A DNA stretch of 64,000 nucleotides from Catenaria anguillulae PL171 (Eukaryota > Blastocladiomycota > Blastocladiomycetes > Blastocladiales > Catenariaceae): NCBI GenBank assembly GCA_002102555.1, contig MCFL01000003.1, positions 1,054,001-1,118,000 on the forward strand, written 5' to 3'. Shown piece by piece: positions 1 to 10,646 of this stretch; position 1 is the stretch's first letter; each line of letters starts with the position of its first letter. The notes below the pieces were generated by a model. That model was not told the origin of the DNA, did not search any database, and saw only the letters and a list, made by a program, of their open reading frames with translations. The position numbers and the translations under genes are program-made.

Positions 1-955
1 CTTGACGAATCCCGCCAGTGCTGCAAGAACATGTACCTCGCTCAGATCCCGCCCATAATTCACCCGCGTCACGCCTTCCAATACCTCGTCTGCCCACCTC
101 TTGTTGATCCCCATCCGTTCCACGTACTCGCTCATTCTGACCCTCGTCTCTTCCCTTAGGCCCAATCCATCAACGAGTTTATCCACGCTCTTGTAGCTCC
201 TATGCCCTGGAGAATACACTTGGCTCATTTTGGCCGCGGCGGCGTCTGCCAATCGGCTCGTCGTCCGTGGACCAAAGCCGTAGCGCCAAAAACCCACGGA
301 ACTTTGAACGCCACCCACCATCAAGGTCGACCATGAAGAGTGTATGCGTGCCATTCCAAATGGAGACTTGCATGGCGGATGCCGCCTCGGCCTCGGACTT
401 GGTCGCGTTAACTATGATAGATCCACCAAGGTGTGCGTCGAGTAGCCTACTGTCGTCGTCGTCCTCCTCAAAAGTAAGGCCAAAGTCGCGAGCTGCATGG
501 ACGAGGTTTCTGTCACAACACTTGTTACCAAACCGATCCGAGGAATCCAAACCGAATGGATAAATTTATGTACCGATTCTCATCAACAAAGATGGACGCC
601 CCACTTTCAACCATAATCTCCAACCCCAACTTTTCCGACACGACCAACCTTTCGCTCAAACATCGCCCGCCTGCACGATCGTTGCGCTCAAAAACGTCAA
701 TTTGAGCGTGCGGGAACGCGCGCGAGGCATAGTAGGCAAACGAGGAGCCGCCCGGACCGGCACCAATGACGGCAATGCGCTCGGCCCAATGACGGGGCGG
801 CGGCCGTTGTCAGTACTGGAAAACGGATGTTGGCGGTTTTCGGAGGCGTCGAAGAAGGTGGGCGGGTCCTGGGTCGCAGTAATGGCCGATATGAAAATCA
901 GGATAATGGCAAGGAGGAAGGGGACGGGGATGGTTGTTGTGCGCAATACAGTCAT
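1..955 (-). CDS. Prenylcysteine oxidase-like FAD protein, 5' portion, frame-disrupted
   Basis: Prenylcysteine oxidases are FAD-dependent thioether oxidases that release prenyl groups from prenylcysteine in the lysosome or vacuole. The N-terminus (ATG at 955) is a hydrophobic signal-like segment, LLAIILIFISAITA. A Rossmann motif follows, IAVIGAGPGGSSFAYYASR, then IDVFER and GASIFVDEN. A 64-nt intron at 510-573 joins DEN to RNLVHAARDFGL. Downstream come YGFGPRTTSRL and TRVNYGRD, the usual family order. The gene runs off the left edge, so the C-terminus is missing. Two frame breaks are visible: near 778-788 one base seems to be missing from a GGGCC run, and near 287-296 one extra T (minus strand) shifts the frame. 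These could be assembly errors or signs of a pseudogene. The family call is firm; intactness is not. Confidence 0.75.
510..573 (-). other. Intron in the prenylcysteine oxidase-like gene
   Basis: On the minus strand the donor is GTACAT at 573 and the acceptor is GACAG, ending at 510. Removing it fuses VDENR to NLVHAARDFG in one frame, as expected from the family alignment. At 64 nt it is typical of introns in this window. Confidence 0.7.
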
Positions 956-1353
956 GGTGCGTTTACAATTGTGGTGTGTTTGGTGGCAGTTTTTCGCGTC
1001 AGGGCCAAGGCAGACTCAGTCGCGTATCGTGAGGTTGGCCGACAACCGCGCAGAGCTTGGCGGTTGAGAGATGTATGTACAGACGACAATATGCTTCGAG
1101 TGAGTATTCATGGGCATTGAACGGAATGGGATGCTTTCCTTCGGAAATCATTCTTGCATTCTTGCTTGCATTTCAATCAGCACCACGGTTGGTGCATCAC
1201 CGCCAGCTGATGGCCAGTTTGTGATCGCCCAACGGCCAGCCGCGAGACACTGATTGTTCATATTTGAAATGTGCTGCCGATTCCCCAACGGATATGACGC
1301 TTGAACACCCCATCTACTCATTGCAATACGCTCCTGTACTCTCACCAGGCATC

Positions 1354-2207
1354 ATGACCGTCCCCACCATCATCAACGCCTACTTGTGTGCCGTCATGCT
1401 GCAAGAAATCGCGGCCCTGTCGCTCATCATGGCCTCGTTCCCGCACTGGATTGCGCTCTCTGTCACCTCCGAATCGATCCTTGCCAGGCTCGTAAGTGCA
1501 CACCGTCGTGCTGCCCACTTGTACGTCATCGGCTCTTGAGTTGATCAATCCCACTGGCGGAGAATCGCGGCACTCACCCTTTCTGTCAACGCACCGTGAA
1601 TCAACAGGTTGGCTTTCGCGTTTTTCCTTCGTACGTGTCCCGTCATTTGACCATTCACGCACCTGGATTTGGGCCCGTGGACTCACACCGCCCACAACAG
1701 AAGCCTACTCGACGCCCGACCTGCGCGGCACCACGCTCGATCCGCGCGACCCGCGCGTCGTGTTTCAATTCCACATTGCCAACCGGCTCTTCTTCTCCGG
1801 ATTCACATTGCTTTTGGCCTACCTCGGCACACGCGTCGAGGCGGCAAAGTTTTGCGAGATGTATCTTGCTAAGAAGCGCATGGTATGATCCGGTTGCATG
1901 TCCGTTTGTGCGTTCCCACGCTTGCACCATTCAGAATCATTAGTTGGACGCGATTCACGTTTCGGAAACCGAAAAGTACGACATGTCGACCAAGACAATT
2001 GAGCAAGACCTGGTGGATGCCGACCGTCACGTCAAAGCAGAGCAATTGATGCAAGCGCTCGACCAGGATGACGGCGAGGACGGTTCGGCGATGGTGCGGC
2101 AAGTCCTGTGCACTGCCACGACAACAAGTAAGATGCAGCAAGAGGACGAGGAGGTGGTGTCCGAGTACGAGTTTGGCCAGGATGCAGAGACGGCGGTGGT
2201 TGATTGA
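1354..2207 (+). CDS. Unknown multi-pass membrane protein
   Basis: I do not recognise this family. Exon 1 (1354-1491) starts with ATG and encodes a hydrophobic stretch, LCAVMLQEIAALSLIMASF, ending at a GTAAGT donor. The simplest model removes 1492-1540 and keeps 1541-1882 open. A further in-frame intron at 1608-1700 is possible and would trim a poor segment. Exon 2 ends in a clear membrane helix, ANRLFFSGFTLLLAYLG, followed by EAAKFCEMYLAKKRM. The intron at 1883-1943 then leads to an acidic, soluble tail of about 87 residues (1944-2207). Total length is 216-247 residues. The layout is two or more N-terminal helices with a charged cytosolic tail. Coding nature is well supported by exact splice phases and hydrophobic pattern; function is unknown. 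Confidence 0.5.
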
Positions 2208-2582
2208 AGGAACGCCCCGCAATTGATACATGGACGTAAAGAGCAGCGGTTTTGCCAAGGCGCAAAATCAGGCCGCACGTATGGCCGATAGGCTGATTGA
2301 GCAAATATTTCTTTTCCGAATGCATTCTCCATGTTTCCACATGAATTGAATCTGCTGGATCAGTGGCAAGAACGATTCCAAAGAGCCCGACCACATGGGA
2401 AATGGATGGAGCTGGTGTGCTCAGCTGGATTCCTTTACCATATGTTTAACGCCAACCGGACACCAAGTCGATTGCGACGACCGTACAACGGTGACCGAGA
2501 TGGTAAGGCATGTGCGGCTGCGATGACGAGGTTTATTGTGGCCCTGCCCGCCATCTGACATAATTGCCCTTTTCCCATAGCG

Positions 2583-3006
2583 TCATGCATAGTAGTGGAT
2601 ACCGGACGACGTATACAGCTGCGAGACAGGGCGCCACAATCCAAAATCGACAGCACCCATGTTCGGTGAAGCCTGCCAGACACTGACATAAAAGTGGGTC
2701 CACTTGCGAAAATAGACAGCCTTGAAAGCCAAAATGGTCATCTCCTGCATGAAAACGACCATCGAGAACCAGAACAGAGCGTTGTCCAGCGTTCCCACAT
2801 CTGCGATCAGGCAATTACTGTGCCCCAACCGAGAATAATCAGCGGCATTTGTGATGAATCGTGGGTATGGACAAGTTTGCATCAAGTTTGTAATGTTTCT
2901 TGACTTTCTGCTCATCAAGATTGCCAGTGTTGGCCGCAGTCAGATTGGATCCGCAAAACAAGGCAATCAAGTGCAGGCAAGAGACGAGTGTACACAAGAC
3001 AATCAT
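2583..3006 (-). CDS. Possible small membrane or secreted protein gene, structure unresolved
   Basis: Two open stretches on the minus strand look coding, but I could not join them cleanly. An ATG at 3006 starts a signal-like helix, MIVLCTLVSCLHLIALFCGS, followed by SNLTAANTGN. Downstream is ALFWFSMVVFMQEMTILAF, a membrane-like segment, then aromatic-rich sequence ending in a stop at about 2583. An intron with acceptor TCGCAG near 2805 would link them, but no donor with the right phase was found. It may be one spliced membrane protein, or chance hydrophobic frames in a spacer. No family is recognised. Confidence 0.25.
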
Positions 3007-3083
3007 TCAACAGATCCTCGCGCTGCAATGTACTACCCAAAGCAATAGCGTCAACGTTTCAAGTCCAGCTCTTGTCTATCGTC

Positions 3084-3589
3084 ATGTCAAGCATTTCCGG
3101 ATTTCGCTTCCAAGTGACGGGTAAAGTGCAAAAGGCGCGGCCAAACTGCTCTTGCGCACAGATCAACTTGCGCCTCATCGTCACGCTCACGCTCAAATCG
3201 GACCCTGTCCCAGGTGTTTTTCCGGAAATGTACTGCAGAGAAGGCCACCGAGCTAGGCCTCCGCGGCCATGTCAAGAACGAGGCAGATGGATCCGTGACT
3301 GGCGTAGCTGCTTCCATCGACTCTGGCGCGCTGGATCAGTTGTGCGTTGTCTCATTCCTCCACTTGATGCTGCAGCTTGAGCAGAAGCTCACCAACGACG
3401 GCATGCTGAATCAACAACAGCAAAACCTGGCTGTCGAAAACTGGCTCGCCACAATCCGAAATCAAATCGGCCTCCTTCACACCGCTCACTCTGCAAGAAA
3501 TCAACAAAGTGCCGCCCGACTTTAGCGTGATTCGCAAACCCAAACCTGCCTCGGGCTCAAAGTCAACGTCCACATCCAAACTTGCATAG
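3084..3589 (+). CDS. Acylphosphatase
   Basis: Acylphosphatases are small cytosolic enzymes that hydrolyse carboxyl-phosphate bonds. Exon 1 (ATG at 3084) gives FRFQVTGKVQ. Exon 2 (3214-3341) gives VFFRKCTAEKATELGLRGHV, then KNEADGSVTGVA: the catalytic Arg, the helix and the second strand. The intron at 3342-3420 joins with exact phase into FKTWLSKTGSPQSEIKSASF. The protein ends in DFSVIRKP plus a short basic, Ser-rich tail (stop 3587-3589). Length is about 115 residues, slightly longer than the usual 90-100. The first splice is odd: no GT donor lies just after KVQ at 3131, and the invariant Gly of VQGVxFR is not recovered, so a base error or unusual donor is likely there. Confidence 0.85.
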
Positions 3590-3620
3590 TCAATAATTTA
3601 TCTTTGATGCCGAAAATACA

Positions 3621-5029
3621 CTATGCCTCCTCCTTGACCAATTCAATGATCCACGTGGTCCCAAAATGCAACCGATACTGCCGCTTGATGTGCACCTTTT
3701 CCTTGTCGCCGCCGACCTGTGCCACGGCCTCCTCAACCAACTTGCCAATGTCCCGATTGTGCCAACACCCCCACTTTTCCGCATGCCGCGCGGCATTCCG
3801 ATCCAAACTCGAATTCAACCACGCGTATTTCCCCCTGCCATGCTCAACCAGCCACATGCTGCCACCAGGCTTCAACACCCTGATTCCTTCCTTGACGGCG
3901 CGCACGGGATCGTGCAACGAGCACAGCGAAAAGGTGGAAATCACAGTATCAAACGCGGCATTGGCGAGCGGGAGCGCGTGCGCGTCTGCTGGAAGCACGC
4001 GCGTCGGGATGTTGCGCCGCGTGGTGGCCAAGGTGAGCGGCTGGCCGTCGGGCGACGTTTTGGTCAAGTGTGTGCGGACGGCTTGGTCGAGCATTGGGAT
4101 GGACGTGTCGGTGAGGGTGAGCGAGGTGAGTTTGGGCGGGGCCGGGTAGTAGACGGTGTTGCGGCCGGTGCCTGCAGCGAGTTCGAGTGTGTCACCCTGG
4201 GTGTGCGAGATAGAACAAAAGGAAAGTGTGAAGGGGACGACCGACTGGCAGCTGAGAAAACGACAAGATTAAACGAATATACCTTTGCGTGTGAAATGAC
4301 CCATCGGCGCACAAGAAGCAGACCCATGACGAGCTCGTCCCATCCAATGGACCAGTCGTAGCTTGGAGCAATCTCATCGTAAACATGCTTGTGGTCTGCT
4401 TGGCAAGTGACGGCTGTTGGCGGAGTGGATGCTACTTCGGTTGCCTTGGCTTCGGAATCCTTTGTTGCAGGCGCAACTGTCTCCCTTGGAACCACCACCT
4501 TCTTTTCTGCTTCTTGGGCCTTTGCCTTGGCACCATCCTCCGTATCCGCAAGGGCCTGATACACAACCCATGCGGTAATCAAATACCCACTCACACCCAA
4601 GGCAACCAAGCTCGCCTTTGTACTGCCCGACTGCGCCGACCACCAACTTCCTGCCGACGACGACGACGCAATTACATTTGAGGAAACAAAGCCAGTGGGA
4701 CCCGCAGCGGCCGCGTTGGATCCGGGCAGCGGTGCGGATCGCGGAGTGCCCGGGTGCACGGGCGCAGCGCGCGGGGTCGAGTGCGAGTGCGGCGGTGCGG
4801 TGCGTGCTGGTGAGTGGTGCGGGTGGTGGCGCTTGGACTTGGATGTCTGGTGAGAAGACTTGAGGTGGGGGATGGTGGTGGTGAATGTCCGGCGAGGGAT
4901 GGCCGCCCAGAGGCGGGTGCGGATGATCATGAGCATGGCGGTAGTGTTCATCATGGTGTGGACTGTATGGTGCCCATTTGACATGAAATCATTTGCACTC
5001 GAAGTGAGGTTGGCAACAAAAGTTAACAT
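3621..5029 (-). CDS. OMS1-like mitochondrial class I methyltransferase
   Basis: This is a predicted SAM-dependent methyltransferase of the UbiE/OMS1 group, membrane-anchored in mitochondria in yeast. Exon 1 (4283-5029) has a basic, hydroxylated N-terminus (RTRLWAAIPRRTFTTTIPHL) consistent with a presequence, then one membrane helix, ASLVALGVSGYLITAWVVYQ. DEIAPSYDWSIGWDELVMG follows. After an 86-nt intron (4197-4282), exon 2 opens with SAM motif I, DTLELAAGTGRN. Later come LPLANAAFDTVISTFSLCSL and LKPGGSMWLVEHGRGKY (motifs post-I to III). Total is 440 residues from the first ATG; ATGs at 4984, 4954 or 4930 are equally good starts. The presequence, helix and methyltransferase order matches OMS1. 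The substrate is unknown. Confidence 0.85.
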
Positions 5030-5397
5030 TGTTGCTGATCAGGTGATTGCTAAGTACATATGCATACAGAGATCGGAGTGCCTTCAATCCCTTCTCATGC
5101 ATGTGCATGTGTCACGCATCACCATCAGGGCTTCTCCGTCAATCACCAGTCGCGCTGCCAAAACTTGAACGCTAGGTCAAGTAAATATGTGCCAGAACAC
5201 TTATCCAGGGCGAGAAACAAGTCGGGAAACGGATGGATTGGATGTATGTACAGCATGAATGCAATCAAACATTGAACGGAGGCAAGTAAACTCAACAACA
5301 GCGACATTATGGTGGGGAAAGTGAATGAATAACAACCAGCTCGCTCAACCTTGTGGGAAAAAGAAAAATCCGCCAATAAATACTCCGTCCTTCCTTA

Positions 5398-7374
5398 CTA
5401 CTCAACCTCGCGCCTGTCACCTTGAACCTCGTGCTCCTGCCTCCTCCTAACCACCTCCACACCCACCGCCGCGCCAACCGACAACACAAACCCAACTCCA
5501 GCAACCCCCGCTGCCACAAGAAACACGTCCGCGCCAGGCAACACAATTCCACCCGCGGCCCTTGCCTCAAGCGACCGCCGATAGATCCAGTTGGCAATCA
5601 CTGGTGTCGGCACCGACACGCCCGCCATGACCAACGACATGGCGGAAAACATTTGACCCGTGTGAGTTGCAGGCACGAGGCGCGTGAGCATGGCCGAGCG
5701 GATGGGTTGCACAATGGCCGAAAAGCTGCGGAGCAGTGAACCGGAAAAGAAGAGCGGGCCCGTGTGGGCAAAGGATTGGATGAGCATGCCGAGAAGCGAG
5801 AGGAGGCAGGAAAAGGCAATGGCGGGTGTGTCGAGGCGAGTGGCAGAGATGTAGTGGTCATAGACGGAGAGCGGGTCGGCCGAAGACGGTGGCTGCTTGG
5901 ATTGGTCGGCGGCAGTGGAAGTCGATGTCGAAGATGCAGACGATGAAATGAGTGGGTCGCAGACTGATGTTGGATCCTCGCACACATCAGCATCGTCGTA
6001 GTTGGCGCTTGATGCTTGCTCGACGACCATTTCCGAATCGACTGTACCGGCCTTGACCCTCGTCGTACTACTTGAACCGGCATCATCCACAGCAATTGTC
6101 AATTCCTCTTCGTCCTCCTGCACGTCGTCGCTGCCGACGCCGGGCAGCTTGGGCACCACCGTGTACTTGCGAAACACCCTGGCCACCAACGGGTATCCAA
6201 CGACCAACAAGCCCGCCGACATGCCCGAAAGCACTGTCATCATGACGGACCAATCGAGCTGGCCCCACCCAAAGTTGAAGGCCGTGTACAGCGTCCACAC
6301 ATTCTCAATCAATCCAACCATGATTGCCCCGCACATGCTGACAGCCAACAAATACAACCGATACATGGCGCCGGGCGCCCACTTTGGCCGAAACACGGCC
6401 AGCGACGCAAACGGATTGAGCACCATGGCCACCACGTCGGCTCTGGTCAACTTGGGCATGGTCCGCTTGGGCTCCCAGGCAAACGCAAACGCCGCAATGG
6501 ATAGTCCGACCGTGGCTAGTGCGCCTACAAGCAGCGGCACGGGCGAGCCGTAGCTCATCCACACAATCCACGCGCCGAGCACGGGCGCGACCATGGCCGC
6601 GCCTGCAATGAGGCCCTGGACGAGGCCAAACATGGCTGCGCGCTCGTCGTCCTTTGTGAGGTCGGTCACATATGCAGAGATGGCAATGTCGAACGTGGAC
6701 ATGCCGCCCAGCAGGCCGGAGGTGACCGAGAGCACATAGGTTGTCCATGGGTTCCAGGTCACGGGCAGCACCACGTACGAGAGTGAGCACGAGGTCAGGG
6801 CCGCAAACGAGAGCATGCCGGCGCGCAGGGAGGGCAGACGGCCAAACGTGTCGGTCAACTTGCCCCAGACCGACGTGGTGAACATGGTGGTGATGGACAG
6901 GAGCAAGGTGGACGTGGCGAGAACGGTGCTTGCGCGTTGCTGGACAGCGAGCCCGAGGCCGTCATTGTCGGTGGCAAGTGCTGCGGCAGATGAAGGGAAG
7001 CAGTCGGATCGCAGGCCGTCTTGCAAGGGAACAATGGGCAAGGCGTTGTGTTGGCCACGCAAAGAGAGCTCATAATCGCACGCCCAGTTGAGAACGGCTT
7101 GCGACTGTGTCGGAATCGATGCAATAAGGGCGATCAAAGGCAGGATGGTGAAGATGAGCACTTGGACGAGGGGCGCACGGCGATACCATGGCACGGCAAA
7201 CAGGGCAGCGAGCTTGGCGTCGTCATTGTCCTCGATGGTGATGGTCGAGTTGGGTGATTGCGCCAAGAGCGGGGTTTCCTCTGTGGTATCCGCATCCGTC
7301 CTCGAGTGGGAATCGTGGGCAGGAGCGGCGGGACGGGGTAAGGACGATGGTCGGGCCATGATGATGGCGGTCAA
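5398..7374 (-). CDS. Major facilitator superfamily transporter
   Basis: Single-exon ORF of 658 residues with about 12 hydrophobic helices in two bundles, split by a long acidic, Ser-rich cytosolic loop (roughly residues 410-500). The N-terminal cytosolic tail carries the EETPLLAQ-type segment often seen in fungal MFS and vacuolar proteins. The loop between helices 2 and 3 holds the MFS signature GKLTDTFGRLPSLRAG (G-x3-D-x-xGR). A second landmark is STFDIAISAYVTDLTKDDER, seen in SLC46/TetA-like members. The substrate cannot be told from sequence; small organic solutes or xenobiotics are usual for the group. It shares an intergenic region with the divergent YEATS gene. The alternative start at 7359 (MARP) is also plausible. 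Confidence 0.85.
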   Translation of the reverse strand: MTAIIMARPSSLPRPAAPAHDSHSRTDADTTEETPLLAQSPNSTITIEDNDDAKLAALFAVPWYRRAPLVQVLIFTILPLIALIASIPTQSQAVLNWACDYELSLRGQHNALPIVPLQDGLRSDCFPSSAAALATDNDGLGLAVQQRASTVLATSTLLLSITTMFTTSVWGKLTDTFGRLPSLRAGMLSFAALTSCSLSYVVLPVTWNPWTTYVLSVTSGLLGGMSTFDIAISAYVTDLTKDDERAAMFGLVQGLIAGAAMVAPVLGAWIVWMSYGSPVPLLVGALATVGLSIAAFAFAWEPKRTMPKLTRADVVAMVLNPFASLAVFRPKWAPGAMYRLYLLAVSMCGAIMVGLIENVWTLYTAFNFGWGQLDWSVMMTVLSGMSAGLLVVGYPLVARVFRKYTVVPKLPGVGSDDVQEDEEELTIAVDDAGSSSTTRVKAGTVDSEMVVEQASSANYDDADVCEDPTSVCDPLISSSASSTSTSTAADQSKQPPSSADPLSVYDHYISATRLDTPAIAFSCLLSLLGMLIQSFAHTGPLFFSGSLLRSFSAIVQPIRSAMLTRLVPATHTGQMFSAMSLVMAGVSVPTPVIANWIYRRSLEARAAGGIVLPGADVFLVAAGVAGVGFVLSVGAAVGVEVVRRRQEHEVQGDRREVE

Positions 7375-8145
7375 GGGTGGAAAATAGTCGGGAATAATGG
7401 TCTGACTATACTGAGGAGAGGAGAGGGCGTGTGTGCTGTTTTAATGTCCTTCATTTTCAGACTAAATTGAATACGGTCCATGGTGTTTGGTTGCCGATGG
7501 TGAGATACAGACGGGGTGGAAGATTTGCCGGCCATTCTGTGCTTCAAACACCTTTCCGCCTGCTCGAGCCTTACCTCATCACTTGCCTGACGTATAAACG
7601 TTGCTTGCACCAAATGCTGTGGGAACCCAGAAAAGGTGCGCCGATCTGGGGCGACGCCAGAAGCCATGCGATCCCGATCCCAGCCCGAAGCCAGCCCGGC
7701 TAAACCCACGCTTTCCACGAACCCAAAACCCTGGCGTATTGGGTGCCAAGTTCCCACAAGTCTTCCCGTTTGGTCGAGGTATCTTATACATTGCCTCGTC
7801 TCACAAGTCGCAGACAGAGTCAGCAGAGTGAGACTGAAGCATTCCCTCACGTACTGCTGCGCCAATTGAGCCCACATGCACAACAACAATCCGTGGGAAA
7901 AGCTTTGGCGGGCTCACGGACCGTGGTCATGGGTGCTCGCTATGCTGATTTGAACAATAATCTGGCCATTTCACTGCTGCCCAAGCCCTAGCCGCCGCCT
8001 GCTTCCCTCTGCCCGCTGGCAACTGCCCGCCGTCAATGCTGTCGTGCATCGTGTGAACGACCGCCGATCTGCTCAGGGCATTGAGCATTGGACAATCAAC
8101 GCTAGACAGACGCCTTTACTGCATGGGATGAAAATCATCATTAAA
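7375..8145. other. Intergenic region between divergent MFS and YEATS genes
   Basis: About 770 nt without a supported gene. The small ORFs here are short and mutually overlapping, with no family match. It should hold the promoters of both flanking genes. No clear TATA box or repeat was recognised. Confidence 0.5.
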
Positions 8146-9153
8146 ATGGCAAAGAAAAAGGTATCCTACAATGAACCCACTCTGCGCAAACCCATCTTGA
8201 CACACTGCAACACATGAAAAAATAATCCTCGAATCCCCAATCTTCACGGGTCGACTGCCCCCCATGCAAGTTCATCCTGACCATGACCTCACACGCATCA
8301 TCTCTTCGCGCTGGTAGGGTCTTCAACTCATTCTCCCGATCGTTGTCGGCAACCAAGCCGAAAAGCTCTCGGACGACGCTCCTGAAAAGCGCGATCCGGC
8401 CAAGGTCGACCACACGCACCGGTGGAAAATCTATGTGCGCGGTGCCAACAACGAAGACATCTCCTACTTTGTTGACCGTGTCACCATCAAACTGCATGAG
8501 AGTTTCCCTGACCATCGACGAAGTATGCTCCATTCCTTTCCCGCATCCATCCGATCTTTTTCCCATTGACGGGGTCCTCACCAATCGCGTGTGACGTGCA
8601 TTTCGGCGTTCCCACACCAGCATCGACACACCCGCCCTACGAGGTCAACGAAACAGGCTGGGGCGAGTTTGAAGTTGAAATCTCGATTCACTTGAAATAC
8701 TCGCCCGACTATAAGCCCGTCAAGCTTGCGCATATGCTGCGCCTGTTCCCGCCCGACGAGGACCACCATGTGCAGCCAAGCCTTGTGGATCCGTCGCGGC
8801 CTGGTATCATGGTGACTGAACGGCTGGACGAGATCATTGTGACGGAACCGAGCGAGGAGTTGTTTGAGGCCATGGTCAAGCATCATCAGCGGACGTATCC
8901 GATCAACGGGCCAGTGTTTAGTACGTTTCCTTGTTCGCATGTCAGTGTGTGTGAGTGCATAGTTGCCGGAACTGGGAGCTGACAGGCACATCCAATCTTT
9001 TGCGCCCCCGTCTGAATAGATGCTCAGTTTGAGGCGGCAGAGCTGGCAAAGTACGAGCGGGTACAAAAAGACATGCGGGATCAGACTGCCGCGTTGGAAA
9101 AGAGGTTGCACGATGCACAGTTGGCCATGCAGCGGTTAAAGACGGGACATTGA
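8146..9153 (+). CDS. YEATS-domain protein, Yaf9/GAS41 type
   Basis: Yaf9/YEATS4 is a histone-acyl reader in the SWR1 and NuA4 chromatin complexes. The model has four exons: 8146-8160 (MAKKK), 8318-8522, 8621-8920 and 9020-9153, giving 217 residues with all phases consistent. Exon 2 contains PIVVGNQAEKL, HTHRWKIYVRGANNEDISYF and KLHESFPDH. Exon 3 has PPYEVNETGWGEFEVEISIH and a DEIIVTEP segment. Together these are the complete YEATS beta-sandwich, including the HESF and GWGEF loops that shape the acyl-lysine pocket. Exon 4 is a coiled coil (AELAKYERVQKDMRDQ), the usual complex-binding tail. Length matches the family (about 220-230). The first exon is only 15 nt and rests on the GTATCC donor plus a branch-like CTGAC. 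Confidence 0.92.
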
Positions 9154-10646
9154 TGCACAACACTTGTTATCACATCTTGACCTTCGCACAGTCCGTGTTC
9201 GTGTGCCTCTGCTCTTGCAACCCCTGTTTCAAATTCGCTCATTTCCACTAGGCAAATGGTGACAGCTCATGCCAGGACTTGCTGCTTCTGGACATGGACA
9301 TGTCGATTGTCTGCGAAACACCGACTCGAAGCGTCTCACTTGAGAGAGTTGCAGACTCACATTGCGCCCTTTTCAGTGTCCAGAGATTGGGGCCACCCAA
9401 ACAAGCACCCAACATGGCCGCCGTCCTCTGGAAAGACACCTCGTCCACCCGTCTCGAACTGCCCGCACGCTCCTTGTCTCCGGCGTCGACCCACGTCAAC
9501 ACATCGGTACCAACAACCAAAAGCCACCCTCACCCTACAACACTTAAGCACTCCCCAATATGATCTCTGTGCAATCGCCCGCGGGCTCATTTCTCGCGTC
9601 GCCTCCGCGCCGCCAGCGCACCGTCGCACGCACTTGCAGTCGGCCGGCCGTGGCCGGCCATCACCCCGGGGTCGCCACAAGCTCGCGATCGTTGCGTGTG
9701 TGGTTGTCGTTCCCGCAGCCATACTTTTGGGTTGCCGTTTCTTTTATTCCGAGCTATTGTTCTTGTCCAAAAGTCCAGCCGGTCTTTTTGCGGCTGGCCG
9801 GTTGCGTGGTGCCGCGGCGGGATCGGTTGCGTTGGTGACGACGACGGCTTGACGAGCAGGGACCGTTGCTCGTCTCAAGTTGTTGTACATATCTCTTGTT
9901 CCGTCATGTCGGAAGCGGCCGTGGGCAATTCACACTATATTCGCACATCCTTTATTCATCATCGATGGGGCGACACTGTTTGACGGTCCACGACGAGTAG
10001 GATTTGTATTTATTGTAAAGTATTACAGCAGATGATGTGGAACAAGTACAGTCGTGCGTCGTGGGTTGGAGAAGGAACCGACAACGAAAGCCGTCGCGGT
10101 CTGGGAACCAACCAACCAAGGCAAAGATGGGGTCAAAGTCAACGCAAAAGAAGTTGCTGTGCTCGACTCCCTGCATACAGCTGCCCAAGTGTTCCCACAC
10201 CGGCCTGAATAGTGCATCGGCTTGACTCTGTCAAGCAGACGTGTGACACCTGGGACACAACCTTCAATTGCATTTCCGTGCAGGGGGGAGGAAAAAGTAC
10301 AGCATGTGCGCCAGACGATAATCACCACGACAGTTTGCGCGGCAAGTCAGGGAGAGGCTACTTCTCGTTGATTCGGGTGTATATAGAAAGACTTGACTCA
10401 CTGGGCAGGTGGAGCAACTATTGATGTACGAATTAAGGATGTAAGGGGATAAGGATAAGAAACAACATGACCATGAAGCAGAGCAATCAATCAAAGTGCA
10501 AATGAAAACGGGCAAGGGACCGTGGAAATGAGGCATGAATGCGAATGAGACAAATCCGTAAGGATGTGTCTGGGGAAACATGAAAGGGTGTGTCGGATGG
10601 CGAAGAACAAAGAAAAGCGAGCTCTCACACAAACAAAAAGGGGTAG
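9154..10646. other. Long gene-poor interval
   Basis: About 1.5 kb between the YEATS gene and the convergent membrane-protein gene. Open frames exist, such as 9256-9852, which contains a hydrophobic stretch (LAIVACVVVVPAAILLGC). None has a plausible start, splice pattern or family match, so I leave it unannotated. It probably holds both 3' UTRs and possibly a small unrecognised gene near 9.4-9.85 kb. Confidence 0.4.

Noticed and set aside
9256-9852. 198-residue plus ORF with one hydrophobic helix
   Set aside because: No plausible start or splice, no family; low-complexity basic content.
10264-10632. Minus-strand ORF with many Phe/Ser/Pro
   Set aside because: AT-poor spacer frame without start context; no homology recognised.
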